The position numbers and the translations under genes are program-made. A DNA stretch of 64,000 nucleotides from Desulfobacter sp. (GTDB taxonomy: Bacteria; Desulfobacterota; Desulfobacteria; Desulfobacterales; Desulfobacteraceae). A model generated the notes under the pieces. That model was not told the origin of the DNA, searched no databases, and saw only the letters and a list, made by a program, of their open reading frames with translations. This document shows, one piece after another, positions 26,013-35,428 of the stretch (positions are counted from its first letter, which is position 1; each line of letters begins with the position of its first letter). The stretch lies in assembly GCA_028768525.1 (NCBI GenBank), contig CP054837.1:5204001-5268000 (forward strand). The letters run 5' to 3'.

Positions 26013-27764
26013 ATGAGTGTTGCCAATATTACAATAAACGATAAGAAGATTACCGTCGAGAGCGGAACCACCATATTGGATGCCGCAAAAAAACTGCACA
26101 TCAAGATTCCCACCCTCTGTCATCTTGACCTCCACGATATCAAGATGGTCAACAGGACCGCCTCGTGCCGGATCTGCGTGGTGGAGGTGGAAGGGCGCAG
26201 AAACCTGGCCCCGGCCTGCACCACCCCGGTCATGGACGGCATGGTGATCAAAACCAATACCATGAAGGCCATCAAGGCGAGAAGGACCGTGCTGGAGCTG
26301 ATTCTTTCGGACCACCCCTTCAACTGCCTGAGCTGTGCCAAATCAACGGACTGTGAACTCCAGACCCTGGCCAATGAGTTCGGCATCGATACCCGGCCCT
26401 ACCAGGGCGCATCCTCCCATTATCCCCTGGATGTTTCAAACAAGGCCATCCGCAGGGATCTGGACAAATGCATCATGTGCCGCCGCTGCGAAACCATGTG
26501 CAACGAGGTGCAGACCGTGGGCGTGCTGACGGGATTCGGCCGGGGATTCGAGGCTGTGGTGGCCCCTGCGGACATGCAGCCCCTGTCCGAATCCACCTGC
26601 GTTTACTGCGGACAATGCGTTTCCGTCTGCCCCACAGGGGCCCTGACTGAGCAGAGCGCCCGGCCGGAGATCTGGAATGCCCTCTTTGATCCGGATAAAT
26701 ACGTAATTGCCCAGACCGCCCCGGCCATCCGGGCCGCCATCGGCGAAGAGTTCGGCATGGCACCGGGCACGGCGGTGACGGGCAAGCTGGTTGCCGCCCT
26801 GAAGGACCTGGGGTTTGACGATGTCTTTGACACGGATTTTGCCGCCGACCTGACCATCATGGAGGAGGCCAATGAGATCGTCCAGCGGGTGACCAAGGGA
26901 GAGAACCTTCCCATTCTCACCTCCTGCTGTCCGGGGTGGATCAATTTCCTGGAATACCAGTTCCCGGATCTGACCAATATCCCTTCCACCTGTAAATCTC
27001 CCCAGCAGATGATGGGCGCCGTGGTGAAATCCTACTACGCCGAAAAGCTGGGCAAAAAGCCCGAAGACATTGTCATGGTTTCCGTCATGCCCTGTCTGGC
27101 CAAAAAATACGAGGCGGCCCGGCCTGAGTTCGCCCCCGACGGGGTGCCCGATGTGGACCATGTGGTTTCCACCCGGGGCCTTGCCAAGATGATCAAGGAG
27201 GCGGGCATTGACCTGGGCACCCTGGAAGACGAGGATTTTGACCATCCCCTTGGGGAATCCACCGGCGCCGCCGTCATCTTCGGCGCTTCCGGCGGGGTTA
27301 TGGAGGCGGCCCTGAGGACCGCCTATGAAACCGTCACCGGCAAGCAGCTGGCCAAGGTGGATTTCAAGGCTGTCCGGGGCCTGGAGCAGATCAAGACCGC
27401 CACGGTGGACCTGAACGGCACCACCCTCCGTCTGGCCATCACCTCCGGCCTGGGCGCGGCCCGCACCGTTCTGGAGCAGATCCGGGACAATGAGGCCCAG
27501 TATGATATCATTGAAATCATGGCCTGCCCGGGGGGCTGCATCAACGGCGGGGGCCAGCCCCTGATCCACGGCGATTTCTCAGTGGTTGAAAAGCGGCGTC
27601 AGGCCCTTTACAGCGAGGATGAAGGAAAGGCATTGCGCAAATCCCACCTGAACCCCTCCATCCAGAAGCTGTATAAGGAATATCTTGGGGAGCCCGGCAG
27701 TGAAAAAGCGCATAAATTGCTGCACACCCATTATTTCCCCCACAAGGATTACACCGGAAAATAG
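26013..27764 (+). CDS. hydA: Bifurcating [FeFe] hydrogenase catalytic subunit HydA
   Basis: A 583-aa catalytic subunit. The N-terminal [2Fe-2S] domain (TLCHLD ... CRICVVEVEG) is followed by a His/Cys [4Fe-4S] motif (DHPFNCLSCAKSTDC) and two ferredoxin-type clusters (CIMCRRCETMC, CVYCGQCVSVC). The H-cluster motifs are complete: TSCCPGW, MPCLAKKYE and MACPGGCINGGGQP. The C-terminal small-subunit-like tail (LYKEYLGEPGSEKAHKLLHTHY) is present. It is the last gene of hydCBA and ends in a strong terminator. The complex probably oxidises or makes H2 while coupling NADH and ferredoxin in the cytoplasm. Confidence 0.95.
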   Translation: MSVANITINDKKITVESGTTILDAAKKLHIKIPTLCHLDLHDIKMVNRTASCRICVVEVEGRRNLAPACTTPVMDGMVIKTNTMKAIKARRTVLELILSDHPFNCLSCAKSTDCELQTLANEFGIDTRPYQGASSHYPLDVSNKAIRRDLDKCIMCRRCETMCNEVQTVGVLTGFGRGFEAVVAPADMQPLSESTCVYCGQCVSVCPTGALTEQSARPEIWNALFDPDKYVIAQTAPAIRAAIGEEFGMAPGTAVTGKLVAALKDLGFDDVFDTDFAADLTIMEEANEIVQRVTKGENLPILTSCCPGWINFLEYQFPDLTNIPSTCKSPQQMMGAVVKSYYAEKLGKKPEDIVMVSVMPCLAKKYEAARPEFAPDGVPDVDHVVSTRGLAKMIKEAGIDLGTLEDEDFDHPLGESTGAAVIFGASGGVMEAALRTAYETVTGKQLAKVDFKAVRGLEQIKTATVDLNGTTLRLAITSGLGAARTVLEQIRDNEAQYDIIEIMACPGGCINGGGQPLIHGDFSVVEKRRQALYSEDEGKALRKSHLNPSIQKLYKEYLGEPGSEKAHKLLHTHYFPHKDYTGK

Positions 27765-27847
27765 CTGCCCTGCAGCTGCGGGCTGAAAAGACCTTCCTGC
27801 CCCGGTTTATTACCGGGGCGGCGGCACGCCCTATAGAAGATGAGAAA

Positions 27848-27888
27848 CAAAAACCCCTGCCGGAATTCATCCGGCAGGGGTTTTTTGT
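27848..27888 (+). terminator. Strong rho-independent terminator after hydA
   Basis: AAAACCCCTGCCGGA pairs with TCCGGCAGGGGTTTT and a T6 run follows (27881-27886). It closes the hydrogenase operon. The remaining stretch to 28122 shows no gene. Confidence 0.85.
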
Positions 27889-28122
27889 CCGGTTTTTGTC
27901 AAATTGGAGAAAAAATCATTGTTTCTTGGGCCAAACTGTGCTTCATTCCAAGTTTGTACGATAATGGAGATCTATTTTGAGGGCTTCAATTATATCGTTC
28001 ATAAATCGTTCAACCCATTATTGCGGCCCCCAAAAACTGCCCAATATGGCTGAGTATATCAGCCAGATATTTGAGCATTGCCATCATGAAGCTTGAGTTG
28101 CTGGATGTTAGGAGGGGATGCT

Positions 28123-28662
28123 GTGAAATGTCATAAGTGCAACAAGGAGATGACAGCCTCAAAGGAGGTTTACCATTATACGGAATCCGGTCTGGATAAT
28201 GTTTATCTCTGCAATGTGGATATTTATAAATGTGAATGCGGGGAAGAGGTCGCCTCTATTCCCTCCCTCATAGAAGTGGGGGCCGCCATCGGGCTCTGCC
28301 TGATAAAAAAGCGGACCTATCTGAACGGGGAAGAACTCAAATTCCTGCGGAAAAATGCAGGGCTCAATGCCAAATCCTTTGCCGAATTCATCGGGGTGAA
28401 CAAATCCACCTTTTCCAGGTGGGAGAACAATAAGCAATCCATTGATAAGTCCAACGACCGCCTGGTCAGGCTGGTGTACGCCAATATAAAAAGGATTCCC
28501 CAGGATGAGATCAAGGCCCTGTTAAAAAAGACCATCAGGGAAATCGGCCGGCGGGAGGAGGATACCACCATAAATATCCCCGTTGAGAGATTGGCGGCCG
28601 GCCGGCAGGGGGGGCACTCCTTTGCCGCTGAACCGTCCCTGGCGTGGAGAACGGCCGGATAA
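28123..28662 (+). CDS. YgiT-type zinc-finger / HTH regulator (MqsA-like)
   Basis: A protein of about 179 aa with an N-terminal zinc finger of four cysteines (KCHKCNKE and YKCECGEEV) and a C-terminal Xre-type HTH (NAKSFAEFIGVNKSTFSRWENNKQS), the MqsA/YgiT layout. I chose GTG 28123 because GGAGG lies 7 bases upstream and the protein then begins at the first finger. No MqsR-like toxin gene is adjacent, so it may be a solitary regulator rather than an antitoxin. Its end lies about 50 bases before the acyl-AMP ligase gene, which it might control. Confidence 0.8.
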   Translation: MKCHKCNKEMTASKEVYHYTESGLDNVYLCNVDIYKCECGEEVASIPSLIEVGAAIGLCLIKKRTYLNGEELKFLRKNAGLNAKSFAEFIGVNKSTFSRWENNKQSIDKSNDRLVRLVYANIKRIPQDEIKALLKKTIREIGRREEDTTINIPVERLAAGRQGGHSFAAEPSLAWRTAG

Positions 28663-28709
28663 CGCCCCGGTACAAAAAAAATCAGCATTTCGATGAAAGG
28701 GGGACGCTT

Positions 28710-30461
28710 GTGATCCATATGACAATTGTTGACTTTCTGGCGGAGCGGGCTGTCAGGGATGCAGACAACCTGGCATTCAGGTTCATGGAAAACGGGGATC
28801 TGGACGGCCCCATTAAGGAATGGTCCTTTGCCCGGCTTTATGCTTTCAGCGCAGGCGTTGCCCAAGATTTCACCGACCGGGGACTGGCCGGCACCAGTGT
28901 TCTGCTGGCCTTTCCGCCGGGACTTGATTTTGTCAAAGCCTTTTACGGGTGCCTCCTGGCCGGCGCAAGGGCGGTGCCGGTGCCCCTGCCCAATCCCAGG
29001 AGTAAAAATCCTTTAGGCCGGATACTCAATACCGCCAAGGTCTGCAGCGCTTCCGTGGTGCTGACCACCAAGCCGTTTGCCGATATGGCCAAAACCCTGG
29101 GGGACCTTCCGGTCAGCTTCCAGGCGGTCACCGATGATACGGCAGCCGATTTCACAGGCCCCAAACCCGGGATGGAAGATGTGGCCTACCTCCAGTTTAC
29201 ATCCGGGTCCACCGGACACCCCAAGGGGGTTGCCGTCAGCCATGCCAATGCCGTGGCCAACCTCAGAGTCATGGGCCAGATGCTCAGGCTTGATTCCACC
29301 AAGCCCGCCATCGTATGGGCCCCCCACTACCACGACCTCTGCCTGGTCTGTGATATCCTGGGGCCGGTCTTTTTCGGATACGAATCCACCATTATGTCCC
29401 CCATGGATTTTTTGATGAAACCGGTCCGCTGGCTCCAAGCCATCAGCCATTACAAAATCGCCAACTCCGCCTGCCCCAATTTCGGGTATGCCTATTCTGT
29501 CCGGCGGATCACGGCCGAAGAATGCAGGGGGCTGGATTTAAGCTCCTGGGAAACGGCGGGCAACGGCGGCGAACCCGTGCTGCCCGAGACCCTGGCCGCC
29601 TTTAATGAAAAATTCGGTCCTTTGGGGTTCCGGCCCCAGGCCTTTATGCCCTGCTACGGCATGGCCGAATCCGTCCTCTTTGTGGGGGGACTCAAACCCC
29701 GGTCCCAGCCGCCCAAAGTGATCGCCCTAAGTGCGGAAGCCCTTGAAGATCACAGGGTCCGTCCTATTGACGGGGATGAACCGGGGGCACGCAAGGTCGT
29801 CAGCTGCGGCGGCCCCGGGGGCGGTCACAAGATCATTACGGTGGATCCGGCCACCCTCACAGCCGCCCCGCCCAATCAGGTGGGGGAACTCTGGATCAAA
29901 GGGCCCAGCGTCCCCGCCCTGTATTGGGGGCTCAAGAAAGAATCCGAAGCCACTTTCGGTGCCTGCCTTGCCGATACGGGCGAAGGCCCGTTCCTGCGTA
30001 CCGGGGACCTGGGCTTTGTCATGGATGGTGAAGTCTATGTGACAGGCCGGCTCAAGGACCTTATCATCATTGCCGGCAAAAACCACTATCCCGGCGATAT
30101 CGAGGTTACCGTGCAGAATTCAGATGCCCCGGTCCGCCTGGGGGCCTGCATTGCCGTGGCCATACCGTCCAGGGACGGGGGAGAGGAACTGGCCGTCATT
30201 GCCGAGGTGGACGACCGCAAAATCCCCGACCATATCAGGGAGGGGGAAGGTCAATCCTCTGCCGCTGACCCATTCTGGTCCTCGGCCGTGCGGATCCTCC
30301 AAGGAGCAGTTTCCAGCGGCCACGGCCTTTCTGCCGGGACCGTCGTATTTGTCGACCCCCGGAGCCTTGAAAAGACATCTTCGGGCAAACCCCGGCGCCG
30401 GTATTACCAGGAGCGCCTCATCCGGGGAGAACTGGCCGTGGTGTATGGTGAAGGCTTGTAA
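28710..30461 (+). CDS. Fatty-acyl-AMP ligase (FAAL-type AMP-dependent synthetase)
   Basis: A protein of about 583 aa from the ANL superfamily. AMP-binding motifs: LQFTSGSTGHPKGVAVSH, the PHYHDLCLV segment, CYGMAES, and LRTGDLGFVMDGEVYVTGRLKDLIII. The insertion-type C-terminus (GKNHYPGDIEVTV) resembles FAALs, which make acyl-adenylates for transfer to carrier proteins instead of CoA. GTG 28710 follows AAAGGGGG by 6 bases. No carrier protein, polyketide synthase or peptide synthetase is nearby, so the acceptor is unknown. A long- or medium-chain acyl-CoA ligase remains a possible alternative. Confidence 0.82.
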   Translation: MIHMTIVDFLAERAVRDADNLAFRFMENGDLDGPIKEWSFARLYAFSAGVAQDFTDRGLAGTSVLLAFPPGLDFVKAFYGCLLAGARAVPVPLPNPRSKNPLGRILNTAKVCSASVVLTTKPFADMAKTLGDLPVSFQAVTDDTAADFTGPKPGMEDVAYLQFTSGSTGHPKGVAVSHANAVANLRVMGQMLRLDSTKPAIVWAPHYHDLCLVCDILGPVFFGYESTIMSPMDFLMKPVRWLQAISHYKIANSACPNFGYAYSVRRITAEECRGLDLSSWETAGNGGEPVLPETLAAFNEKFGPLGFRPQAFMPCYGMAESVLFVGGLKPRSQPPKVIALSAEALEDHRVRPIDGDEPGARKVVSCGGPGGGHKIITVDPATLTAAPPNQVGELWIKGPSVPALYWGLKKESEATFGACLADTGEGPFLRTGDLGFVMDGEVYVTGRLKDLIIIAGKNHYPGDIEVTVQNSDAPVRLGACIAVAIPSRDGGEELAVIAEVDDRKIPDHIREGEGQSSAADPFWSSAVRILQGAVSSGHGLSAGTVVFVDPRSLEKTSSGKPRRRYYQERLIRGELAVVYGEGL

Positions 30462-30679
30462 AAATCATTTCTCGTTTTTCTGATAAGAAACGGTGCAATC
30501 TAAACATGCGGTTTAACCAGGGGGCTGATTTTGGGGAAGCATTTTTTTTCTTGACTCACCTTCCTCCAACTTGTTACGACAGCAAAATGCTGTATCAAGC
30601 TGAAACTAATCTTTCGGATATGTATTATTTTGTTGGTTGACAAAAAGAACGTTACTATCCTGCATTTAAGGAGAGCAAT

Positions 30680-31945
30680 ATGTACAAAATTGCTAGAATT
30701 TTTATCTTGTTATTCATTATATCAATGGGTTTATCTTCGTATTTGTTTGCAGCCGACATGTCCCAAGGCCTTAAATGCCCCCCCGGATGGAATGACAACA
30801 GATCTGCAAGAGGAAACGATCTCATCAAACAATGCATATCCCCTTCTCAGGATGCTTTCATAGAATTATACGCCTCGGCCAGCAAAGAAATACCGCTTGG
30901 CCAATTGCTTGATGCATGGACAAGTGAAATGACCCGGCGCGGACTCCCTTTCCAGAATTTTGTTAATGAACAGCCGGGTCAGATTTCAGGTTATCCGGCT
31001 GTAACCCGCGTCTATTCAGGGCACACCAGCAACGGTAATCAGTTCGACTCTTCCCTCGTGGCCTCCAGATATAAAGGCGCTAACTACGTTTTTCAAGGGC
31101 TGTCTTTAAAGGGGCGGGAACAGGCCAGGCAGCAGGTCCGCCATGCCATGAATACCTGGTATTATCCAGGCGCATCTCACCAGAACCCCGTGAATTCAAA
31201 CGGCGGATTGCCCCTTGGAGCTGGCAGTTCCGTAAAAACCTCCCATAAAGGAAATGCAGGAAAATTACCGACGATATCCGGAACATTCATCGCAGATAAA
31301 AAAGATTATTGGGGCGGGAAATATTACTATCGGATTTACCATTTCAACGGGGACGGCACATTTATAGACGGGACTAAAAATGCGGCAACCGGCAAGGTGA
31401 AAATGGGAACGCGAAAGCAAGGTTACAAAATATCGAAATCCGGGAACTATTACGTGGTGAAAAGCGGTAAAAATTCTTGTACGGATGGATATGTCACCGA
31501 TACCGAGGGCAACCAAATTACACGGTTTAAGAGCGGATGCTATAGCTCAGGCGGAAAAGCCATGTACTTTCATCGGGTCAAAAACAGTTCCGTAAAAACG
31601 GCCCATAAAGGAAGCACAGGAAAATTGCCAACGATATCCGGAACATTCATCGCGGACAAAAAAGATTATTGGAGCGGTAATTATTATTATCGGATTTACC
31701 ATTTCAACGGGGACGGTACATTTATAGACGGTGCTAAAAATGCGGCATCCGGCAAGGTGAAAATGGGAACGCGAAAGCAAGGTTACAAAATATCGAAATC
31801 CGGGAACTATTACGTGGTGAAAAGCGGTAAAAATTCTTGTACGGATGGATATGTCACCGATACCGAGGGCAATAGAATTACACGGTTTAAAAGCGGATGC
31901 TATACCTCTGGCGGAAGAGCGATGTACTTTCATCTGGTCAAATAA
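30680..31945 (+). CDS. Secreted protein with two near-identical 120-residue repeats
   Basis: A 421-aa protein with a signal peptide (ARIFILLFIISMGLSSYLFAA, cleavage near residue 25). The first domain (about 26-180) has paired cysteines and is otherwise unrecognised. A short linker then leads to two tandem copies of a 120-aa module rich in Gly, Lys, Tyr and Asn, each with ISGTFIADKKDYW, YYYRIYHFNGDGTFIDG and two cysteines (NSCTDGYV, KSGCY). AAGGAG precedes the ATG. The modules look like small extracellular beta domains; I do not recognise the family. A lipoprotein gene follows 23 bases later. Confidence 0.8.
   Translation: MYKIARIFILLFIISMGLSSYLFAADMSQGLKCPPGWNDNRSARGNDLIKQCISPSQDAFIELYASASKEIPLGQLLDAWTSEMTRRGLPFQNFVNEQPGQISGYPAVTRVYSGHTSNGNQFDSSLVASRYKGANYVFQGLSLKGREQARQQVRHAMNTWYYPGASHQNPVNSNGGLPLGAGSSVKTSHKGNAGKLPTISGTFIADKKDYWGGKYYYRIYHFNGDGTFIDGTKNAATGKVKMGTRKQGYKISKSGNYYVVKSGKNSCTDGYVTDTEGNQITRFKSGCYSSGGKAMYFHRVKNSSVKTAHKGSTGKLPTISGTFIADKKDYWSGNYYYRIYHFNGDGTFIDGAKNAASGKVKMGTRKQGYKISKSGNYYVVKSGKNSCTDGYVTDTEGNRITRFKSGCYTSGGRAMYFHLVK
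31225..31584 (+). repeat. 360-bp tandem repeat, unit 1
   Basis: The unit begins AGTTCCGTAAAAAC and recurs in phase exactly 360 bp later. From about 31381 to 31510 the copies differ at very few bases. It encodes the first 120-aa module of the secreted protein. Confidence 0.9.
31585..31942 (+). repeat. 360-bp tandem repeat, unit 2
   Basis: Second copy of 31225-31584, running to the last sense codon of the gene. The longest near-identical stretch is about 31741-31870. Confidence 0.9.
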
Positions 31946-31968
31946 TAATCTCCCTGTCGGCAGGTTTA

Positions 31969-32397
31969 ATGAAAGGCACATATACTTTACTTCTGGTTAT
32001 TATCCTTGCAATTAACCTGCTTGTGGGGTGTGACAAGGATCCAATAGACCGGCGGGTTTATGAAAAGGATTTCTGTACCCGTTATCATGAAGCCTTCCCT
32101 GATTGTGATTGTTTTTTTGATCCGAATTCTGAAAATGGCGGGCAGGGGAGATACGGTGATGGCGCTTTGTATAAATCAGGAAGAAAGATTAGAAACAATA
32201 ACGATGCAGAAGCTTTTTTTAACAGATGGCTGTTTGCGGTACAGAAAGACTATTATGACAGGGATAAGATAAAACAAGATACAAGAATTGCATGTCAACG
32301 ACTGGGACATGGGTTTTATAATTGTTTTGTATTTAATGAATTCTATGTAACGATTTCCGATGACGGTGACATCTATAAAACGGTGTGTATGGAATAA
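31969..32397 (+). CDS. Small lipoprotein, unknown function
   Basis: A 142-aa protein with a lipoprotein signal: a hydrophobic helix then LVGC with the lipidated Cys at residue 21. The mature part has several cysteines (FCTRY, DCDCFF, IACQR, NCFVF, VCME), suggesting disulfides, and no known domain. ATG 31969 is chosen because the signal peptide begins there; the frame is open further upstream inside the previous gene. It lies just after the repeat protein and may share its transcript. Confidence 0.7.
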   Translation: MKGTYTLLLVIILAINLLVGCDKDPIDRRVYEKDFCTRYHEAFPDCDCFFDPNSENGGQGRYGDGALYKSGRKIRNNNDAEAFFNRWLFAVQKDYYDRDKIKQDTRIACQRLGHGFYNCFVFNEFYVTISDDGDIYKTVCME

Positions 32398-32449
32398 AGC
32401 CCTCTATTCTATTAAGCGTTGCCGGAAGACTGGAAAACGATGGGGGCAT

Positions 32450-33364
32450 TTATAAGCCGCGCATGTATTCAGGGCGTCTGACCGCTGGATCTTTTATGCC
32501 GGCTTGGACTCGGGATAAAAACTCTTTTTTGTCTTTTCCCAATTCGCCCTTCAGACTCAGGTAATTGGATGCATGATTGGTGTTGAATATGCAGCCGGTC
32601 AGGTCATCGGCGGTATGATCGATCAGGGTATACAATTCTTCTAAAATCTGGGTGGAGGTGCAGGGCTGGAATTTGTTCTCCAAATTCTGTGCGAGGATCT
32701 CCGACCCCGGGGTCATCTCCAATGTGAGGGGGGAGATATACCATTTTTTCGGCATGGGTGGTGCCATGCGGTTTATTAATTTTGCCGATTCAATTGCATG
32801 GCTGCGGCTTTTTTCCGGGTCATTCCCCGCAAGGCCCAACAGGAAGATCCCGGACCAGTCAATTCCGGCCCGGTGGCATTTTTGGGCGGCCAGGGCGTAA
32901 TCCTCCTGGGTCGCCCCCTTGTTGCACTCTTTGAGCACCTGGTCATCCCCGCTTTCAATGCCCACATAAACCATGGTGAACCCAGCGTCGGCAAGCCGTT
33001 TTAAATCCTCATCAGATTTTTTTACGATATCCTTGACATGGGCATAGGAACTGACCTTTCGTAAATTGGGGTGCTGCTGACGGCAGTATTCTGTCAATTC
33101 AATGAGGATATCGGATTTCACAACAAAGGCATTGCCGTCTTCAAAGAATATTTTTTCAACCCGGTTCCCGAACATTTCCCGGGCCCTGCGGATATCGGTT
33201 TTGATATCTTCAATATCTTTGCGCATGGAGAATTTTTTTGTCCGGTACATGGAGCAGAAGGTGCACCTGTGGGTGCAGCCGGTGGTGACTTTGATCAATA
33301 ATGAATCCCACTCCGAAGGAGGCCTGAATACAGGTGCTTCTAAATTGCCAACGTCCATGTTCAT
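32450..33364 (-). CDS. Radical SAM protein, unknown substrate
   Basis: A 304-aa radical SAM protein with the cluster motif in TTGCTHRCTFCSMY (Cx3Cx2C) and the Elp3/MiaB/NifB-like segments FFEDGNAFVV and YVGIESGDDQVLKECNKGAT. No second cluster, B12 or TRAM domain is visible. It resembles the HemN-like or YgiQ-like stand-alone group. It lies 42 bases upstream of the nucleoside-importer permease gene on the same strand, but it reads last in that direction, so it may be the tail gene of the importer operon. Confidence 0.8.
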   Translation of the reverse strand: MNMDVGNLEAPVFRPPSEWDSLLIKVTTGCTHRCTFCSMYRTKKFSMRKDIEDIKTDIRRAREMFGNRVEKIFFEDGNAFVVKSDILIELTEYCRQQHPNLRKVSSYAHVKDIVKKSDEDLKRLADAGFTMVYVGIESGDDQVLKECNKGATQEDYALAAQKCHRAGIDWSGIFLLGLAGNDPEKSRSHAIESAKLINRMAPPMPKKWYISPLTLEMTPGSEILAQNLENKFQPCTSTQILEELYTLIDHTADDLTGCIFNTNHASNYLSLKGELGKDKKEFLSRVQAGIKDPAVRRPEYMRGL

Positions 33365-33405
33365 CGGTTTATTTCTCCTTTAACGGTTGGGGGAACCGTA
33401 ATACC

Positions 33406-34326
33406 CTAACGCTCCCCCCGTTTGTAGGGCGCCGCCAGCATGGCCGGGGCGTTGAGTTTCTTGGCATCCAGAAGCGATATCACCAGGAGGATGATCAGGG
33501 TGGCGGCATAGGGGAGCATGGCCAGGAAGTTGGGGGAGATGCCCAAAGGCTGCATCAGGTACTGGGCCACAAAGATGCCGCCGAAGACAAAGGAGGCCCA
33601 GATGGCCCGGCCCGGGTTCCACAGGGCAAATATGGTCAGCGCAATGGCGATCCAGCCGCGGCCCGCGGTCATGCCCTCCACCCAGGATTTTGAGTAGGAG
33701 ATGGAGAGATGGGCTCCGGCCAGGGCGGAAAAGGCGCCGCCGATGATCACGGACCAGTACCGCACCGCATAGACGTTCACCCCCTGGGTCTCGGTGGCTT
33801 TTGGGTTTTCCCCCGTGGATCTGACCTGGATGCCCAGGCGGGTCCGTTCCAGGAAGAACCAGGCCACCAGGGCCAGGACAATGGCCAGGTAGAAAAAGGG
33901 GCTCTGGTGGAAGAGGGCTTTGCCGATGTACGGGATGTCCGAGAGGTATGGAATGGCCACATCCTCCATTTTGATGGAGAGGGGACGGCCCACATAGGGT
34001 TTGCCCAGCATGCCGGAAAGGCCCAGGCCCAGCATGGTCAATGCCAGGCCGGACACCACCTGGTTGGCCTGCAGGGAAATAGAGGCAAATGCGTGGATAA
34101 CGGAGATGGCCATGCCGGCCCCCACGGCGGCCAGAACGCCCAGCCAGGGCTGGCCCGTGGTCATGGTGACGATGAAGGCCACAACAGCGCCCACGGCCAT
34201 TACCCCTTCAACCCCCAGGTTGAGAATGCCGGACCGTTCGCACAAGACTTCGCCGGTCGTGGCCAGGAGCAGGGGGGTGCCTGCCACCATGGTTCTTTGG
34301 ATGGTTGATATGATGATCTCTTCCAT
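33406..34326 (-). CDS. Nucleoside ABC importer permease (NupQ/YufQ-like)
   Basis: A 306-aa membrane protein with about eight hydrophobic segments and the BPD_transp_2 pattern (LLLATTGEVLCERSGILNLGVEGVM). This is one of two permeases of a BMP-type ABC importer for purine nucleosides. Only 4 bases separate it from the second permease gene (34331). The gene order BmpA-ATPase-permease-permease is the standard nupNOPQ layout. Confidence 0.9.
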   Translation of the reverse strand: MEEIIISTIQRTMVAGTPLLLATTGEVLCERSGILNLGVEGVMAVGAVVAFIVTMTTGQPWLGVLAAVGAGMAISVIHAFASISLQANQVVSGLALTMLGLGLSGMLGKPYVGRPLSIKMEDVAIPYLSDIPYIGKALFHQSPFFYLAIVLALVAWFFLERTRLGIQVRSTGENPKATETQGVNVYAVRYWSVIIGGAFSALAGAHLSISYSKSWVEGMTAGRGWIAIALTIFALWNPGRAIWASFVFGGIFVAQYLMQPLGISPNFLAMLPYAATLIILLVISLLDAKKLNAPAMLAAPYKRGER

Positions 34327-34330
34327 GTCT

Positions 34331-35407
34331 TTATTTTCCGAATTTTATTTTAATTTTATGGTGGAGGAAATAGTCGCCCATGATCAGGAATATGAGCAGG
34401 ATGCCGTTGACGATCTGAACCGTGGCCGCCGGCAGCCCCAGAGAGATCTGGATGGCGTCCCCGCCCACGATGATGCCGGCAAATACAATTCCCGAAAGGA
34501 TGGCGTACAGGGGATTGAGCTTGGCCAGCCAGGCCACGATGATGGCCGTGAACCCGTAGCCCGAGGAGACCGATGCCGGATACCCGAGATAGTGGTGGAT
34601 GCCGGCCACCTCGCCCACGCCGGCAAAACCGGCCAGGCCGCCGGATATGGCCATGAGAATGAGGCTGGTTTTCAGAAAATTAATGCCGGCGTATTTACCG
34701 GCGTCCGGATTTTCCCCCACCACCCGGGCCTCGTAGCCGAACCGGGTTTTATAGATGAGAACGGTTAGAACCACCGCGCAGATGACGGCCAGGATCAGGG
34801 TGGCGTAATGGATCCTGGAACCCGGAATTACACCCAGGAGCGCTGCGTCAGGCAGATTATCCGTGCCGGGAAACCCGAACCTGGATTTGCCCTTCCAGGG
34901 GCCCACGATGAGCATGGTCATGAATTCGGCGCAGATGTAGTTGAGCATCAGGGTGGTAATGACCTCGTTGATGGCGTATTTGATTTTCAGGATGGCCGGG
35001 ATGATCCCCCACAGGGCACCGCCCATGAATCCGGCAAGGAAAACCAGCGGTACGGTGAGCGTTGCGGGCAGGCTGTTGCCCAGCGCCTGGGCGGTCCAGG
35101 TGGCGAAAATGGCCCCCATGAGCAGCTGGCCCTCGGCCCCGATATTCCAGAATTTTGCCCGGAAGGCCAGGGTGAGGCCGGCTCCGATGAGGATGAGGGG
35201 AATGGCCTTGGTGATGGTTTCCTTGATTCCGTACATGGAGCCGAAGGAGCCCATGAAAATTTCGGAAACCGCAAACAGGGGGTTGACCCCGGCCAGTAGA
35301 AATACAACGCTGATGGCCAGGATACCGGCCCCCAGGGAGCCGACATTGGTCATAAAAGACCGGAACGGGGTGATATTGAACCGGTCGCTTGTGGTAATCT
35401 GAATCAT
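34331..35407 (-). CDS. Nucleoside ABC importer permease (NupP/YufP-like)
   Basis: A 358-aa membrane protein with multiple hydrophobic segments and the motifs FRAKFWNIGAEGQLLMGA and VGENPDAGKYAGIN, typical of BMP-importer permeases. It partners with the permease at 33406-34326. It lies 21 bases after the ATPase gene. It is expected to form the membrane channel with its partner. Confidence 0.9.
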   Translation of the reverse strand: MIQITTSDRFNITPFRSFMTNVGSLGAGILAISVVFLLAGVNPLFAVSEIFMGSFGSMYGIKETITKAIPLILIGAGLTLAFRAKFWNIGAEGQLLMGAIFATWTAQALGNSLPATLTVPLVFLAGFMGGALWGIIPAILKIKYAINEVITTLMLNYICAEFMTMLIVGPWKGKSRFGFPGTDNLPDAALLGVIPGSRIHYATLILAVICAVVLTVLIYKTRFGYEARVVGENPDAGKYAGINFLKTSLILMAISGGLAGFAGVGEVAGIHHYLGYPASVSSGYGFTAIIVAWLAKLNPLYAILSGIVFAGIIVGGDAIQISLGLPAATVQIVNGILLIFLIMGDYFLHHKIKIKFGK

Positions 35408-35428
35408 GGATAAATAATGCTGCTTTTT

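Noticed and set aside
26436..27569. 377-aa open frame on the minus strand
   Set aside because: It lies opposite the H-cluster domain of hydA. The Gly/His-rich composition is typical of antisense of GC-rich genes.
28123..28662. MqsRA-type toxin-antitoxin system
   Set aside because: Only an MqsA-like zinc-finger/HTH protein is present. No small toxin gene lies on either side.
31225..31942. CRISPR-like or rearrangement-hotspot repeats
   Set aside because: The repeat unit is 360 bp, coding and in frame. It has no short spaced direct repeats as a CRISPR array would.
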